A stretch of 64,000 nucleotides of DNA from an uncultured Muribaculaceae bacterium. GTDB lineage: Bacteria; Bacteroidota; Bacteroidia; Bacteroidales; Muribaculaceae. Location of the stretch: assembly GCA_910579845.1 (NCBI GenBank), contig CAJTWL010000008.1, positions 1-64,000 on the forward strand. The letters are read 5' to 3'. The notes beneath the pieces were generated by a model. That model made no database searches. It was not told the DNA's origin and saw nothing but the letters and a program-made list of their open reading frames with translations. Positions 32,564 to 39,937 of this stretch are shown piece after piece. A program made the position numbers and the translations under genes. How positions within the stretch are numbered: the stretch's first letter is position 1; each line of letters begins with the position of its first letter.

Positions 32564-32594
32564 TAAAGTTAGCCAATAATTTTGATATGCGAAA
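32564..32594 (-). promoter_or_regulatory. Repeated phage promoter, copy 5
   Basis: TTTC (32591-32594), a 19-bp spacer and TAACTTTA (32564-32571) on the minus strand, with AGTTAAGGC upstream. About 80 bp on the upstream side match copy 1. It drives the small gene and the PcfK/PcfJ-like operon. Confidence 0.75.
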
Positions 32595-32655
32595 GCCTTA
32601 ACTCATTTATTTTCGGAGCATTACGCATTATTTTTTTTTTGAGCAAAATCAATAT

Positions 32656-33645
32656 TTAACTTTTACTCGTTGCAACTGCTATTTCAGACCTCGACTTGAT
32701 TACTTCTTCTACATAGGCGCGGATGTCGTTGATTATCCCGAAAGGATTGATACTGCTGCTTTTGCTGCTCTTAAATCCCAGGGCGGTGGAGATGGTGGAG
32801 GCGATGTTGCCGACAACCCCGGAGGGCTTATCCGGCTTCTTTTTGCCTGCTTCCTTTCTCATCTCGGCGACCCTGACGAGAGCGACCTTCAACTCATCAT
32901 CTGTGAGCTTGTAGAGACACCCCCAGTTGTATTCGGGAAAATCCACCGGGGCTTTATCGGTGTCCGAGTTGGGGATTCTCTTATGGTAGCTGTCCATCAT
33001 TGCTTTTCGGTATGCCTCTGCCTCGGCATCCTTCTTCTGCCGTTCTATACGCTCCTGTTCAGCAACATTCCTGTTGATGTCATCCAGGCGGTCAGCCATG
33101 AACTCCTCCAGCGATTTGAGAATGAGCATCGGGTCAACTGAGCCATAGAACTGTTCATACTTGCCGGAGCGGAGCCTTGCCATGAACAGACAGAACTCCA
33201 GTAGGTTCAGACCGCCATACTCAACGAGAATCTGGTCGCAGAGGGGATTGATCTGAAAATCTTCGAGCTTATTCTTGACACCTACGAAATCATTGAGGAT
33301 GACCAGTTGGGTCTTTATCCATACCCGGCTTGCATACTCCTGACCATACGCCTGTTCAAGCATACGGAGCGTGGGCGTGTCTTTTTGATTGTAGAGCAAG
33401 TACACATCATTCACTGCGGCGACATGAACTTGCAGGTCGGGGTTGTAAGCCTCCGTTATTTGGATGATGTTATAACTTTTCCTCAACACCAGTGAGCGCT
33501 GGGAGATTTCCGGCGTCGTAGTCCTGCTGACACTTTGCGAGCGTACTGAGGATATCACACTTTTGACGAGCGCTGTTAGCGGCATTTCGTTCTGATTGTG
33601 TTGTACCATACCCGACTGCTGTCGAGAGGATGGAAGCTGTTCCAT
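32656..33645 (-). CDS. DUF6633-like protein
   Basis: The ATG at 33645 gives 329 residues (MEQLPSSRQQ); other ATGs lie at 33681, 33654, 33609 and 33585, and all overlap the end of the replication protein gene by more than 100 nt. SVRSQSVSRTTTPEISQRSL near 32-51 resembles the N-terminal signature of Bacteroides-phage DUF6633 proteins. Next comes WIKTQLVILNDFVGVKNKLE, then LLEFCLFMARLRSGKYEQFY, also typical. The C-terminal part has a basic linker. Its role is unknown; the neighbourhood suggests replication or gene control. Confidence 0.65.
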   Translation of the reverse strand: MEQLPSSRQQSGMVQHNQNEMPLTALVKSVISSVRSQSVSRTTTPEISQRSLVLRKSYNIIQITEAYNPDLQVHVAAVNDVYLLYNQKDTPTLRMLEQAYGQEYASRVWIKTQLVILNDFVGVKNKLEDFQINPLCDQILVEYGGLNLLEFCLFMARLRSGKYEQFYGSVDPMLILKSLEEFMADRLDDINRNVAEQERIERQKKDAEAEAYRKAMMDSYHKRIPNSDTDKAPVDFPEYNWGCLYKLTDDELKVALVRVAEMRKEAGKKKPDKPSGVVGNIASTISTALGFKSSKSSSINPFGIINDIRAYVEEVIKSRSEIAVATSKS

Positions 33646-34447
33646 GTTGTGCATTATACATTTTATTTGGTTGGTTGTCATACTTGCCTTCAAGCACCTT
33701 GACCCAGTTTTGCGAATTGGTAAATATCCAGTCAAAATCTGCTTTCCAGCCTCTTTGATTATCGCCTCTCATAAAGAAGGAGGCTTCGCATTTATCGAAC
33801 ACCTCTTGCAAGGTTTCGTAGCTGTACTTCATTTCTTCAAAGCGAACTCTAATCTTCATCTTTCGCTTATCGGTCAGTTTGAGAACCCTCGGCAACGACG
33901 GACATCGGTCGTGATAGAGCTTTACTATGAAATCACAATCGACCTCCGGCTTTTTCTTGGGCTTGCGTTCGGGTTTGTCATCGGGGGCGACCATGCCGGG
34001 AAACAGGGTATCGCCGACAATAACGGCATCTTCAATCGGCGGCTCGTCATCGGTCTCAACTGGAGCTGTGGCTGACTGTGGCTTAGTCTGTGGCTTTTCA
34101 CTCGGTATAGATGGGGTTTGTGTGTCAGACTGTTCTTCAACGACATATCGGGAGAAGTTCAGAACAGAAATGACCGCTGTCCTGAACAATTCATTCGAGG
34201 TCGCTATCTTCTTATCATTGATCAGCCTCTTGATGCAAGTCTTATAGGTCTGCTCCTTGATTGCAAGCTCGGAACATATCTCCCGGCGAGGGATGCAGAC
34301 CATTCCACGCTCAATCAGAACTCCATCGACATAATACGGCTCATGGTCAGCCTTACATACGAAGTACATTATAAGCTGAACCATTTCGGGAACATGAAAC
34401 CACTTCCAATCAACGATGTTCCGAAAGAACTTGACACATGGATTCAT
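33470..34447 (-). CDS. Replisome organizer-like DNA replication protein
   Basis: The 325-residue product has an N-terminal winged-helix region, with FFRNIVDWKWFHVPEMVQLI and RGMVCIPRREICSELAIKEQ (about 48-67). A Pro/Thr/Glu linker of about 80 residues follows. The C-terminal domain has LYHDRCPSLPRVLKLTDKRK, a helix with LQEVFDKCEASFFMRGDNQR, and WKADFDWIFTNSQNWVKVLE, which is the layout of phage replication initiators of the lambda O or DnaD type. It probably opens the phage origin and loads a helicase. No iterons were seen in the gene. The C-terminal 176 nt overlap the next gene. Confidence 0.7.
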   Translation of the reverse strand: MNPCVKFFRNIVDWKWFHVPEMVQLIMYFVCKADHEPYYVDGVLIERGMVCIPRREICSELAIKEQTYKTCIKRLINDKKIATSNELFRTAVISVLNFSRYVVEEQSDTQTPSIPSEKPQTKPQSATAPVETDDEPPIEDAVIVGDTLFPGMVAPDDKPERKPKKKPEVDCDFIVKLYHDRCPSLPRVLKLTDKRKMKIRVRFEEMKYSYETLQEVFDKCEASFFMRGDNQRGWKADFDWIFTNSQNWVKVLEGKYDNQPNKMYNAQHGTASILSTAVGYGTTQSERNAANSARQKCDILSTLAKCQQDYDAGNLPALTGVEEKL

Positions 34448-34449
34448 AG

Positions 34450-34899
34450 CTAATCAGATAAATATTCATCAACTATCTTTGAGAACTCATCCTTCGACCG
34501 ACACACGACATACTTGTTGCCGTGCCTCGTTATTCCAGCTTCCCACTGCTTCTGCGATGCACGCTGATAGGTGCCGTCCTTTTTCATCTCTATATACAGA
34601 GCATGATACCCGTGCCTGCCGACAGCGAGGCAAAGGTCTGCGACACCACACACCAGTCCGGTCAGAACAAGACCACGACCGTTGCGACCGCTTCGCTTGC
34701 CTTCGTTGGGAATGTGGTACAATACACCATCACTCCACAACTGGGGATGATGTTCCTTGAACCAGTCGATGCACTCCTTCTGAATGTCAGCTTCTGACTT
34801 CTTGGCATGAGTAATCTGTTTATACTGCTCCTTCGTCAACGGTATGCCGCTGATGATAGAGTCAAGCACCATCTTATCGTATTTACTGACTTTTCCCAT
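34450..34899 (-). CDS. VRR-NUC domain nuclease
   Basis: The ATG at 34899 gives 149 residues; it lies just after the upstream stop, unlike a start at 34929. The nuclease core has ADIQKECIDWFKEHHP, YHIPNEGKRSGRNG, GVADLCLAVGR and LYIEMKKD, matching the VRR-NUC pattern with acidic and Lys residues for metal binding. VRR-NUC proteins cut branched or flap DNA in repair and in phage recombination. It lies between the HNH gene and the replication protein gene. Confidence 0.85.
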   Translation of the reverse strand: MGKVSKYDKMVLDSIISGIPLTKEQYKQITHAKKSEADIQKECIDWFKEHHPQLWSDGVLYHIPNEGKRSGRNGRGLVLTGLVCGVADLCLAVGRHGYHALYIEMKKDGTYQRASQKQWEAGITRHGNKYVVCRSKDEFSKIVDEYLSD

Positions 34900-34901
34900 T
34901 G

Positions 34902-35435
34902 CTAAATGTATTTGAATACGAATCCACAAGAAGTCCGATACACTCCTTTAGCACATTTTATAATGCAGGTAGGATGTGCGCCTGTAACTTCTGAGGCTTC
35001 CTTTACAGATGAAAATTCTGCTATGAAGTTGCCATCTATATCAAATTGAGCAATCCTTTTCTTATGAGCATTTGCAACTCTTTCATTATGTGTACCGTAG
35101 TTATTATTGTATAATCTATCGCACCATTCAAGATTGCTGACATGATTGTTGGTCTTATCTTCATCTTTATGATTGATAAATGGATAATTGTGCGGATTAG
35201 GAATGAACGCAGATGCGACTAACCTATGGACATAATAACCTTTAGGGTTTTTATATGTCCGCAGCACAACTTGTAAATATCCGCCTCTACCTACCTGTTG
35301 TTTTCGTATTGATGGTTTTCGAGTAATCACACCGTATTTATTATTCCGTTTACGCTGCAAGGATTTAACTCGGCCAAAATTACTGACCTCGTAAAGTTCT
35401 TCATATCCGTTTATTGGTTTCCAAATCTCTTCCAT
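34902..35435 (-). CDS. HNH homing endonuclease with NUMOD4
   Basis: The ATG at 35435 gives 177 residues beginning MEEIWKPINGYEELYEVSNF, which is the NUMOD4 DNA-binding motif. An HNH region follows with VHRLVASAFIPNP, FINHKDEDKTNNHVSNLEWC and a C-terminal NUMOD1-like helix (FSSVKEASEVTGAHPTCII). The DNA is clearly more AT-rich than its neighbours, as expected for a mobile gene. It sits neatly between helicase and VRR-NUC genes without breaking either, so it is free-standing. Confidence 0.85.
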   Translation of the reverse strand: MEEIWKPINGYEELYEVSNFGRVKSLQRKRNNKYGVITRKPSIRKQQVGRGGYLQVVLRTYKNPKGYYVHRLVASAFIPNPHNYPFINHKDEDKTNNHVSNLEWCDRLYNNNYGTHNERVANAHKKRIAQFDIDGNFIAEFSSVKEASEVTGAHPTCIIKCAKGVYRTSCGFVFKYI

Positions 35436-35437
35436 AT

Positions 35438-36868
35438 TCAAAAGTAAACTTGAGTGAGCTGTTTCGTGGCTCCTTCGGCACAACCTGTGATGATGTATTC
35501 TCCGGGGTTTGGCTCAGTGAGGTGCAAGTCCTCGACTTTGCCGAACCGCTTTATGTTTCCACATAAATCAACAAACCAAAGAGACTTCTTGGAAGGATGA
35601 GGACGGATACCACGACCGATTATCTGATAGTAGAGAGCCAGCGACATTGTGGGACGAGCCATTACCACCGTATCAAGCTCCGGGTAGTCGAAACCAGTCG
35701 TCAGCACTCCTACATTGACAAGGACATCAATACATCCGAGCTTGAAATTTTCGAGGATTTCGTCTCGCTCCTTCTTCGGTGTGCTTCCGCTGACAAGGCT
35801 ACATGAGGGCAACCGTTTGACCAGTGCCTCACATTCTTCAAGATACTTCGTGAATACCAGGATGCCACGCATCGGCTGTCCGCTCTTGGGATGAAGGAGC
35901 CTTTGGACTATGCTCAACAGGTAATAACCGAAATTGGTCTGCTTGAACTCGCTGAACAATGACTTGTCATCAAAGTCCATTCCAGTGGAGTTGCGACGGA
36001 GCTTCGACTGATCTACTACTGAAAGGTCAAAATAATCAACCTTTGCGAGATAGCCTCGGCTTAATAGGGTGGAGATGTCAACCTGATACACTACGTCATG
36101 GAACACCCTCGGACGAGTGCGAGTGAGGAATTTCAGAATGCACTTATTCTCTTGGGCTATTGAGCCGTCGAGAAGATGATTCTCAAATTCAATATTCCGT
36201 TTCGTGTAATCCTTCTTCTCTTCAATGTATGCTGACAATTCTGGAGTAATTACAACTGGAGAGCGTACTGAATTATCTTGAAACAATCCGGGAGAAGCCG
36301 ATAATTTGGCATCTCTATCCATTTGTTTTATTTGCCTTTCAAAAGCATCATTAACTCGCGGTTCTCTCGGTCTAAACACTTGCTTGCCGTCTTTATCCAA
36401 ATATTGTAAGGCAGCGGAGAGCCGATAAGGGGTGGCAGTCAGTCCGAGAATCTTCCGCTTTACCTTGTCGAAGAACTGCTTGTATTGTCCCTGACTGGCA
36501 TTGACACAATGAGCTTCATCGACTATGATGTACTTGAAGTGGTCGAAATCGTCGATATGAGCCATGATGCTTCCGATGGTGGCGAAAGTAATCCGGCTTA
36601 TCTTCTTGCTATTGAGTGAGGCTGAATAGATGGAGCAGTCTTCAACTCCGTAGCTTCTTAACTTGGCATAATTCTGAGAGAGGATTTCCCGGCTGGGTTG
36701 CAACACCAGTAGCGGCGCCCCTAACCGAAAGGCTATATCGGCAATGACGAGCGACTTACCTGCGCCCGTAGGCAACACGAGCAATCCGTTCCTGTCATTC
36801 TTGGTCTGAAAGAAACTGGCTGCCGCATCGCTCGACTCTTGCTGATAATCTCTAAGTGTATAAATCAT
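35438..36868 (-). CDS. DEAD/DEAH-box helicase
   Basis: The 476-residue protein is an SF2 helicase. Motif I is PTGAGKS (33-39), motif II is DEAH (117-120), motif III is TAT (144-146). The second RecA-like lobe has GILVFTKYLEECEAL, LVNVGVLTTGFDYPELD and a QIIGRGIRPHP motif VI. Between the lobes, residues about 152-242 look like an insert with AT-rich DNA. It overlaps the NinB-like gene by 4 nt. It probably works in phage replication or recombination. It is complete. Confidence 0.85.
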   Translation of the reverse strand: MIYTLRDYQQESSDAAASFFQTKNDRNGLLVLPTGAGKSLVIADIAFRLGAPLLVLQPSREILSQNYAKLRSYGVEDCSIYSASLNSKKISRITFATIGSIMAHIDDFDHFKYIIVDEAHCVNASQGQYKQFFDKVKRKILGLTATPYRLSAALQYLDKDGKQVFRPREPRVNDAFERQIKQMDRDAKLSASPGLFQDNSVRSPVVITPELSAYIEEKKDYTKRNIEFENHLLDGSIAQENKCILKFLTRTRPRVFHDVVYQVDISTLLSRGYLAKVDYFDLSVVDQSKLRRNSTGMDFDDKSLFSEFKQTNFGYYLLSIVQRLLHPKSGQPMRGILVFTKYLEECEALVKRLPSCSLVSGSTPKKERDEILENFKLGCIDVLVNVGVLTTGFDYPELDTVVMARPTMSLALYYQIIGRGIRPHPSKKSLWFVDLCGNIKRFGKVEDLHLTEPNPGEYIITGCAEGATKQLTQVYF

Positions 36869-37305
36869 AAATATCTCTGCGCTTTGGATATTTCTATTTC
36901 ACATAGGCGCAATAACGCACCTTCTGCGGCTGTCGGTAGATATATCCCGGCTTCCTTTGAACTCCAGTCCCTAAAGCGGTCTATTGCTACCGACATTTCT
37001 TCGGTAGTGAGGTCAGCCGTTGATCTCAACTGGTAATGCTGTCTTCCAGTGAATCGGTCAACCCCTTCACTCACTACGAATATGTCGGGGTTGACCAATT
37101 TCTTGAAATACTCCTCCTTGACGTATGAGCCACTTTCTCCATACTGGCATCCGAAATAATCGAATAGGCAGTGCAGATAGGCAGACTGTTTTAAAGACCT
37201 CTGCTTCTTGGTTTTCATTTCCACTACATCGCCTCTTTCGGCAAGCAGTTTTGCTCTCTCCAGGAAGTTGGCCTTATCTAACGGATTGGAGCAGTTGTAG
37301 AGCAT
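36865..37305 (-). CDS. NinB/Orf-like recombination protein
   Basis: The 146-residue product has the length of lambda NinB (Orf). It includes KKQRSLKQSAYLHCLFDYFG (33-52), EEYFKKLVNPDIFV and RSTADLTTEEMSVAIDRFRD with WSSKEAGIYLP, which parallel the NinB layout (R..L.Q...., QSTS....E....I). NinB proteins bind single-stranded DNA and support strand exchange. It lies between the SSB-like and helicase genes in the recombination block. Confidence 0.65.
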   Translation of the reverse strand: MLYNCSNPLDKANFLERAKLLAERGDVVEMKTKKQRSLKQSAYLHCLFDYFGCQYGESGSYVKEEYFKKLVNPDIFVVSEGVDRFTGRQHYQLRSTADLTTEEMSVAIDRFRDWSSKEAGIYLPTAAEGALLRLCEIEISKAQRYL

Positions 37306-37312
37306 ACCTTAC

Positions 37313-37789
37313 TTAGTCTGGGAAGGGATTGTTGAAGCCTTGCGGCTGTTGCGTATATTGGGGCTGCGCCTGAGCCTGCGGCATTGAATGAGCCTGCTGG
37401 GGATACTGAGGCTGTGCCTGAGCAGGTGCAACGGCCGGCTGTACCATGGGCTGTGAGGTTCGCTGACCATACAACTCTATCTTGTAGGGGCGAGCTTCAG
37501 TGATGATGTCCGTCTCCCCGTTGGCGGTGGTGTACTTGCGCCCCTGAAGGTCGAAGGAGATGACCACCATCTGACCGACTTGGAAGCGGTCGAGGTCGCG
37601 GCATTTGTCGCCCATGAACGAGAGCTTGGGTGTATTCTCCCAGTCAGTTACAGGCTCGCCTGTGTTCGGGTCGAAACGACGGACGTTGATTACGATGTCG
37701 CGCTTTTGGAACGAGTTTCCACTGTTCTTAGCGACGAGGCTCTGTGTGGGTCCGATTGAAGCAATCTGCCCGATGATTGTGTTTGCCAT
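37313..37789 (-). CDS. DUF3127 SSB-like protein
   Basis: The 158-residue product has an OB-fold-like N-terminal domain (about 1-105) with VVISFDLQGRKYTTANGETD and ITEARPYKIELYG, matching DUF3127. The tail is Gln/Pro-rich and repeats PQYPQQ and PQYTQQ, ending NNPFPD. It is likely to coat single-stranded DNA for ERF-mediated annealing. The tip differs from the DIPF-type end of bacterial SSB. Confidence 0.75.
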   Translation of the reverse strand: MANTIIGQIASIGPTQSLVAKNSGNSFQKRDIVINVRRFDPNTGEPVTDWENTPKLSFMGDKCRDLDRFQVGQMVVISFDLQGRKYTTANGETDIITEARPYKIELYGQRTSQPMVQPAVAPAQAQPQYPQQAHSMPQAQAQPQYTQQPQGFNNPFPD

Positions 37790-37800
37790 TCTTCTTTCTT

Positions 37801-38412
37801 TTAATGGTTGGTGTATTGTGATGTTATTGACTTATCCCAGGCGATGAGGACTTTGAGGGCATCCAACGACTTGCGAGGAACCTCTATGATGTTGGGCTTA
37901 CCGTACTGGGGTTTCGGAAGCCAAATTGCGAGCAGTCTCGGCACTTTCAGTCCGGGATTCTGACGCTCGAACAGGTAGGCGTACATCGACAACTGCCACG
38001 ACAGATATTCCATATCGAGCCGGGAGGTTGTCTTGATGTCGGCGAGGGTCAAATCATCAAAGATGATGTCTATCGAGCTTGCGATGTAGCTTTCATCTGA
38101 AACGAGATACTCATTGGCGAGGGTCGTAAGTCCGAGGTCTGCCTTCATCTGCAAGTATGCCTGAACCGCCGGGGTCTGACTTTCGACACCGAGCGTATCA
38201 ACAAGCTCTATCTGCTCATGGATGTTGTGACCATAGTCCGCTGCTTTGGCAAGGACTTCTTTGGAGATGCCATTGTACTTATCGGCAAAGAGGGTGCGGT
38301 GCAGAAGGCTCGTAACTCCAGACAGGAATGAGCCAAGATAATTATAGGTGTGGTCCACCTCATTGAACACGACAGCGGACTGCGCTAACTGAATCTTCTT
38401 GCTCTCACTCAT
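37801..38412 (-). CDS. PD-(D/E)XK nuclease, RecB-like
   Basis: The ATG at 38412 overlaps the ERF stop in an ATGA junction and gives 203 residues starting MSESKKIQLAQ. The core has SSIDIIFDDLTLADIKTTSR with the D...DxK pattern (around residues 127-145), and WQLSMYAYLFERQNPG with the Q-containing helix of RecB/Cas4-like nucleases. In phage recombination pairs such nucleases resect DNA ends and hand single strands to the annealing protein encoded just before. No iron-sulfur cysteines were seen. Confidence 0.75.
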   Translation of the reverse strand: MSESKKIQLAQSAVVFNEVDHTYNYLGSFLSGVTSLLHRTLFADKYNGISKEVLAKAADYGHNIHEQIELVDTLGVESQTPAVQAYLQMKADLGLTTLANEYLVSDESYIASSIDIIFDDLTLADIKTTSRLDMEYLSWQLSMYAYLFERQNPGLKVPRLLAIWLPKPQYGKPNIIEVPRKSLDALKVLIAWDKSITSQYTNH

Positions 38413-39071
38413 AAGCCAAGCTCCTTTCTTCTGCAAGACATACACTGTGTGAACATCGGGTTAGTCTGGAGGTCGGAGAAACTTTTCCAGACATTCATTA
38501 GCGAATCCTTATCGGTGGCGGCGACAATTTGGGACAGGGCTTCTTTCAGCACTCCGTCCTTCTGCGGATCTAACGAATCTGCGATTTCGGCTATGGTCTT
38601 CGGGCGTGTCTCCGGGGGCGTTTGCGCATCGGGGTCTTTTTCCTCTGCGGTTGGGATGAGGAACATGTGCAGGAGCGCATACTTTAGGGCGGCACTCATA
38701 GCCTTGTTCATACCCTTGTCGCCGGAGTCCATTGCTTCGCCGACATTGGTGGTCGTAACCTCCGAGCCGTCGGCGGAAAGGAAGTGGAACCTGATTTTTG
38801 CTCGCGTGTAATAGAGGATGGAGGTGGTTCTGTTTCCGTTATAGGTTTTCTCCGTTACCTTTTCGGTAACAGTGTAGTCCAACACCTCATCGAGTACGAG
38901 GACACCGTGTTTGGCGAACAGGTCGTGGAGACCATTCATCACATTGTCGATGCCTCGGAACATGAAGTTCTGACCGTTATTTTTCTCGGTCTTGGCGATG
39001 GCTTTGGTTTCCTGCATGATTGCGGCGAGGGCGCCGTAGATGGCAGGGACAACCGTCTTTTCTTCTGACAT
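38409..39071 (-). CDS. ERF single-strand annealing protein
   Basis: The 220-residue product starts MSEEKTVVPAIYGALAAIMQ and has the ERF core: NFMFRGIDNVMNGLHDLFAK, YYTRAKIRFHFLSADGSEVT, then GEAMDSGDKGMNKAMSAALKYALL and FLIPTAEE. ERF proteins form rings and anneal complementary strands in phage recombination. The C-terminal part after a Pro-rich linker is helical. It is coupled to the RecB-like nuclease. The leader has GCAAATAAAG and tandem TTTGATAAG repeats. Confidence 0.85.
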   Translation of the reverse strand: MSEEKTVVPAIYGALAAIMQETKAIAKTEKNNGQNFMFRGIDNVMNGLHDLFAKHGVLVLDEVLDYTVTEKVTEKTYNGNRTTSILYYTRAKIRFHFLSADGSEVTTTNVGEAMDSGDKGMNKAMSAALKYALLHMFLIPTAEEKDPDAQTPPETRPKTIAEIADSLDPQKDGVLKEALSQIVAATDKDSLMNVWKSFSDLQTNPMFTQCMSCRRKELGL

Positions 39072-39103
39072 GGTTATAAAACTTTATTTGCATTTTTAGT
39101 AAC

Positions 39104-39160
39104 TTTGATAAGGTTTGATAAGACTGGAGCATATACAGCCGAGGCTATTACCTTATCAAT
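39104..39160. promoter_or_regulatory. Candidate operator cluster TTTGATAAG/CCTTATCA
   Basis: TTTGATAAGG (39104-39113) and TTTGATAAGA (39114-39123) are tandem, and CCTTATCAAT (39151-39160) is in inverse orientation. A fourth copy, CCTTATCATT (39845-39854), lies before the repressor-like gene. This placement around the early operon suggests binding sites of the repressor, by inference. Confidence 0.4.
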
Positions 39161-39164
39161 TATT

Positions 39165-39437
39165 TCAGCCTGAAACGACAAGTCCGGGGTCCAACTCATT
39201 GAGCCGAAAATCGGTTTTAACATTTTTTAGGATGTCGGCGAGATTGTACCTCCACATTGTGTTGGTGGCTCCGAATGGTTTGTCGTATCTTATTCGACCT
39301 TCGTCAACAAGTCGCTGTAATCTTTTTTCTCCCCTTACAAATTTCACAGCCTTCTTTTGAGAGACATACATTGTCTCGGCTATGATGAGAAGGGAACGAT
39401 ATTTCAACGCCAGGATGCTCTCTACTGTGGGAGGCAT
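39165..39437 (-). CDS. Small winged-helix-like phage protein
   Basis: The 90-residue product has helices MPPTVESILALKYRSLLIIA, a turn with TMYVSQKKAVKFVRGEKRLQ, and RLVDEGRIRYDKPFGATNTM, which looks like recognition helix and wing. It may bind DNA. It shares a base with its upstream neighbour (TGATG junction), so both are co-translated. The family is not recognised. Confidence 0.5.
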   Translation of the reverse strand: MPPTVESILALKYRSLLIIAETMYVSQKKAVKFVRGEKRLQRLVDEGRIRYDKPFGATNTMWRYNLADILKNVKTDFRLNELDPGLVVSG

Positions 39438-39724
39438 CAGGCGGTTCTGGTTACAATAACTTGATATTCGTGGTCATTTACTACTACATCGGCGTTCCAA
39501 CCTTGCCGGGCATACATCCTGCACAAGCGGTTTTTCGTGGACTGTACCGATGTCAACTGCTCTATGGGGAACTCAGCGGACTCCCCGACTTTGAGCGTTT
39601 TGAGAGTGGGAGCGATTGGTCTCGACGCAGGTACCTGAACACCGGGACCGAACTCCGGGAGGGTTGGCTTTCGCGGTGGGCGATAAGCCGTCTCTTGGGC
39701 CGTAGTGATGGTTTTGTCTTCCAT
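39437..39724 (-). CDS. Hypothetical phage protein, first early gene
   Basis: The 95-residue product has a Pro-rich N-terminus (YRPPRKPTLPEFGPGVQVPA) and a C-terminal alpha/beta part (SVQSTKNRLCRMYARQGWNA, then VVNDHEYQVIVTRTA), which resembles a small domain found in Bacteroidota mobile-element proteins. It is first in the early operon, after promoter copy 6 and the hairpin leader. The function is unknown. Confidence 0.5.
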   Translation of the reverse strand: MEDKTITTAQETAYRPPRKPTLPEFGPGVQVPASRPIAPTLKTLKVGESAEFPIEQLTSVQSTKNRLCRMYARQGWNADVVVNDHEYQVIVTRTA

Positions 39725-39743
39725 TTCTTCGTTGGTCTTAAAT

Positions 39744-39775
39744 CTCTATTTGCATATAAGCAGAACTTTGCTTAT
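39744..39775 (-). repeat. Hairpin plus GCAAATAGAG leader element, copy C
   Basis: ATAAGCA (39756-39762) pairs with TGCTTAT (39769-39775), a 7-bp stem. On the minus strand it is followed by ATGCAAATAGAG and the start of the first early gene at 39724. The stem sequence differs from copies A and B outside the shared CTGCTTAT half, but pairing is kept. Confidence 0.6.
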
Positions 39776-39808
39776 TTTTGTTGGTGGATGTTATATGTTA
39801 TCCGAGTG

Positions 39809-39839
39809 TAAAGTTAATCATTTATGTTGGTTTGACAAA
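39809..39839 (-). promoter_or_regulatory. Repeated phage promoter, copy 6
   Basis: TTTG (39836-39839), a 19-bp spacer and TAACTTTA (39809-39816) on the minus strand. This copy has the exact TTTG box. It is the start of the early leftward operon, directly divergent from the repressor-like gene. Confidence 0.8.
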
Positions 39840-39937
39840 GCAGACCTTATCATTTATGAGTGATTTTAAGGATTATTAACATTGACATCTCCCACAACTC
39901 TCTAAACCCGTTTGTTTTACAGAAAACGAGTAACGAT

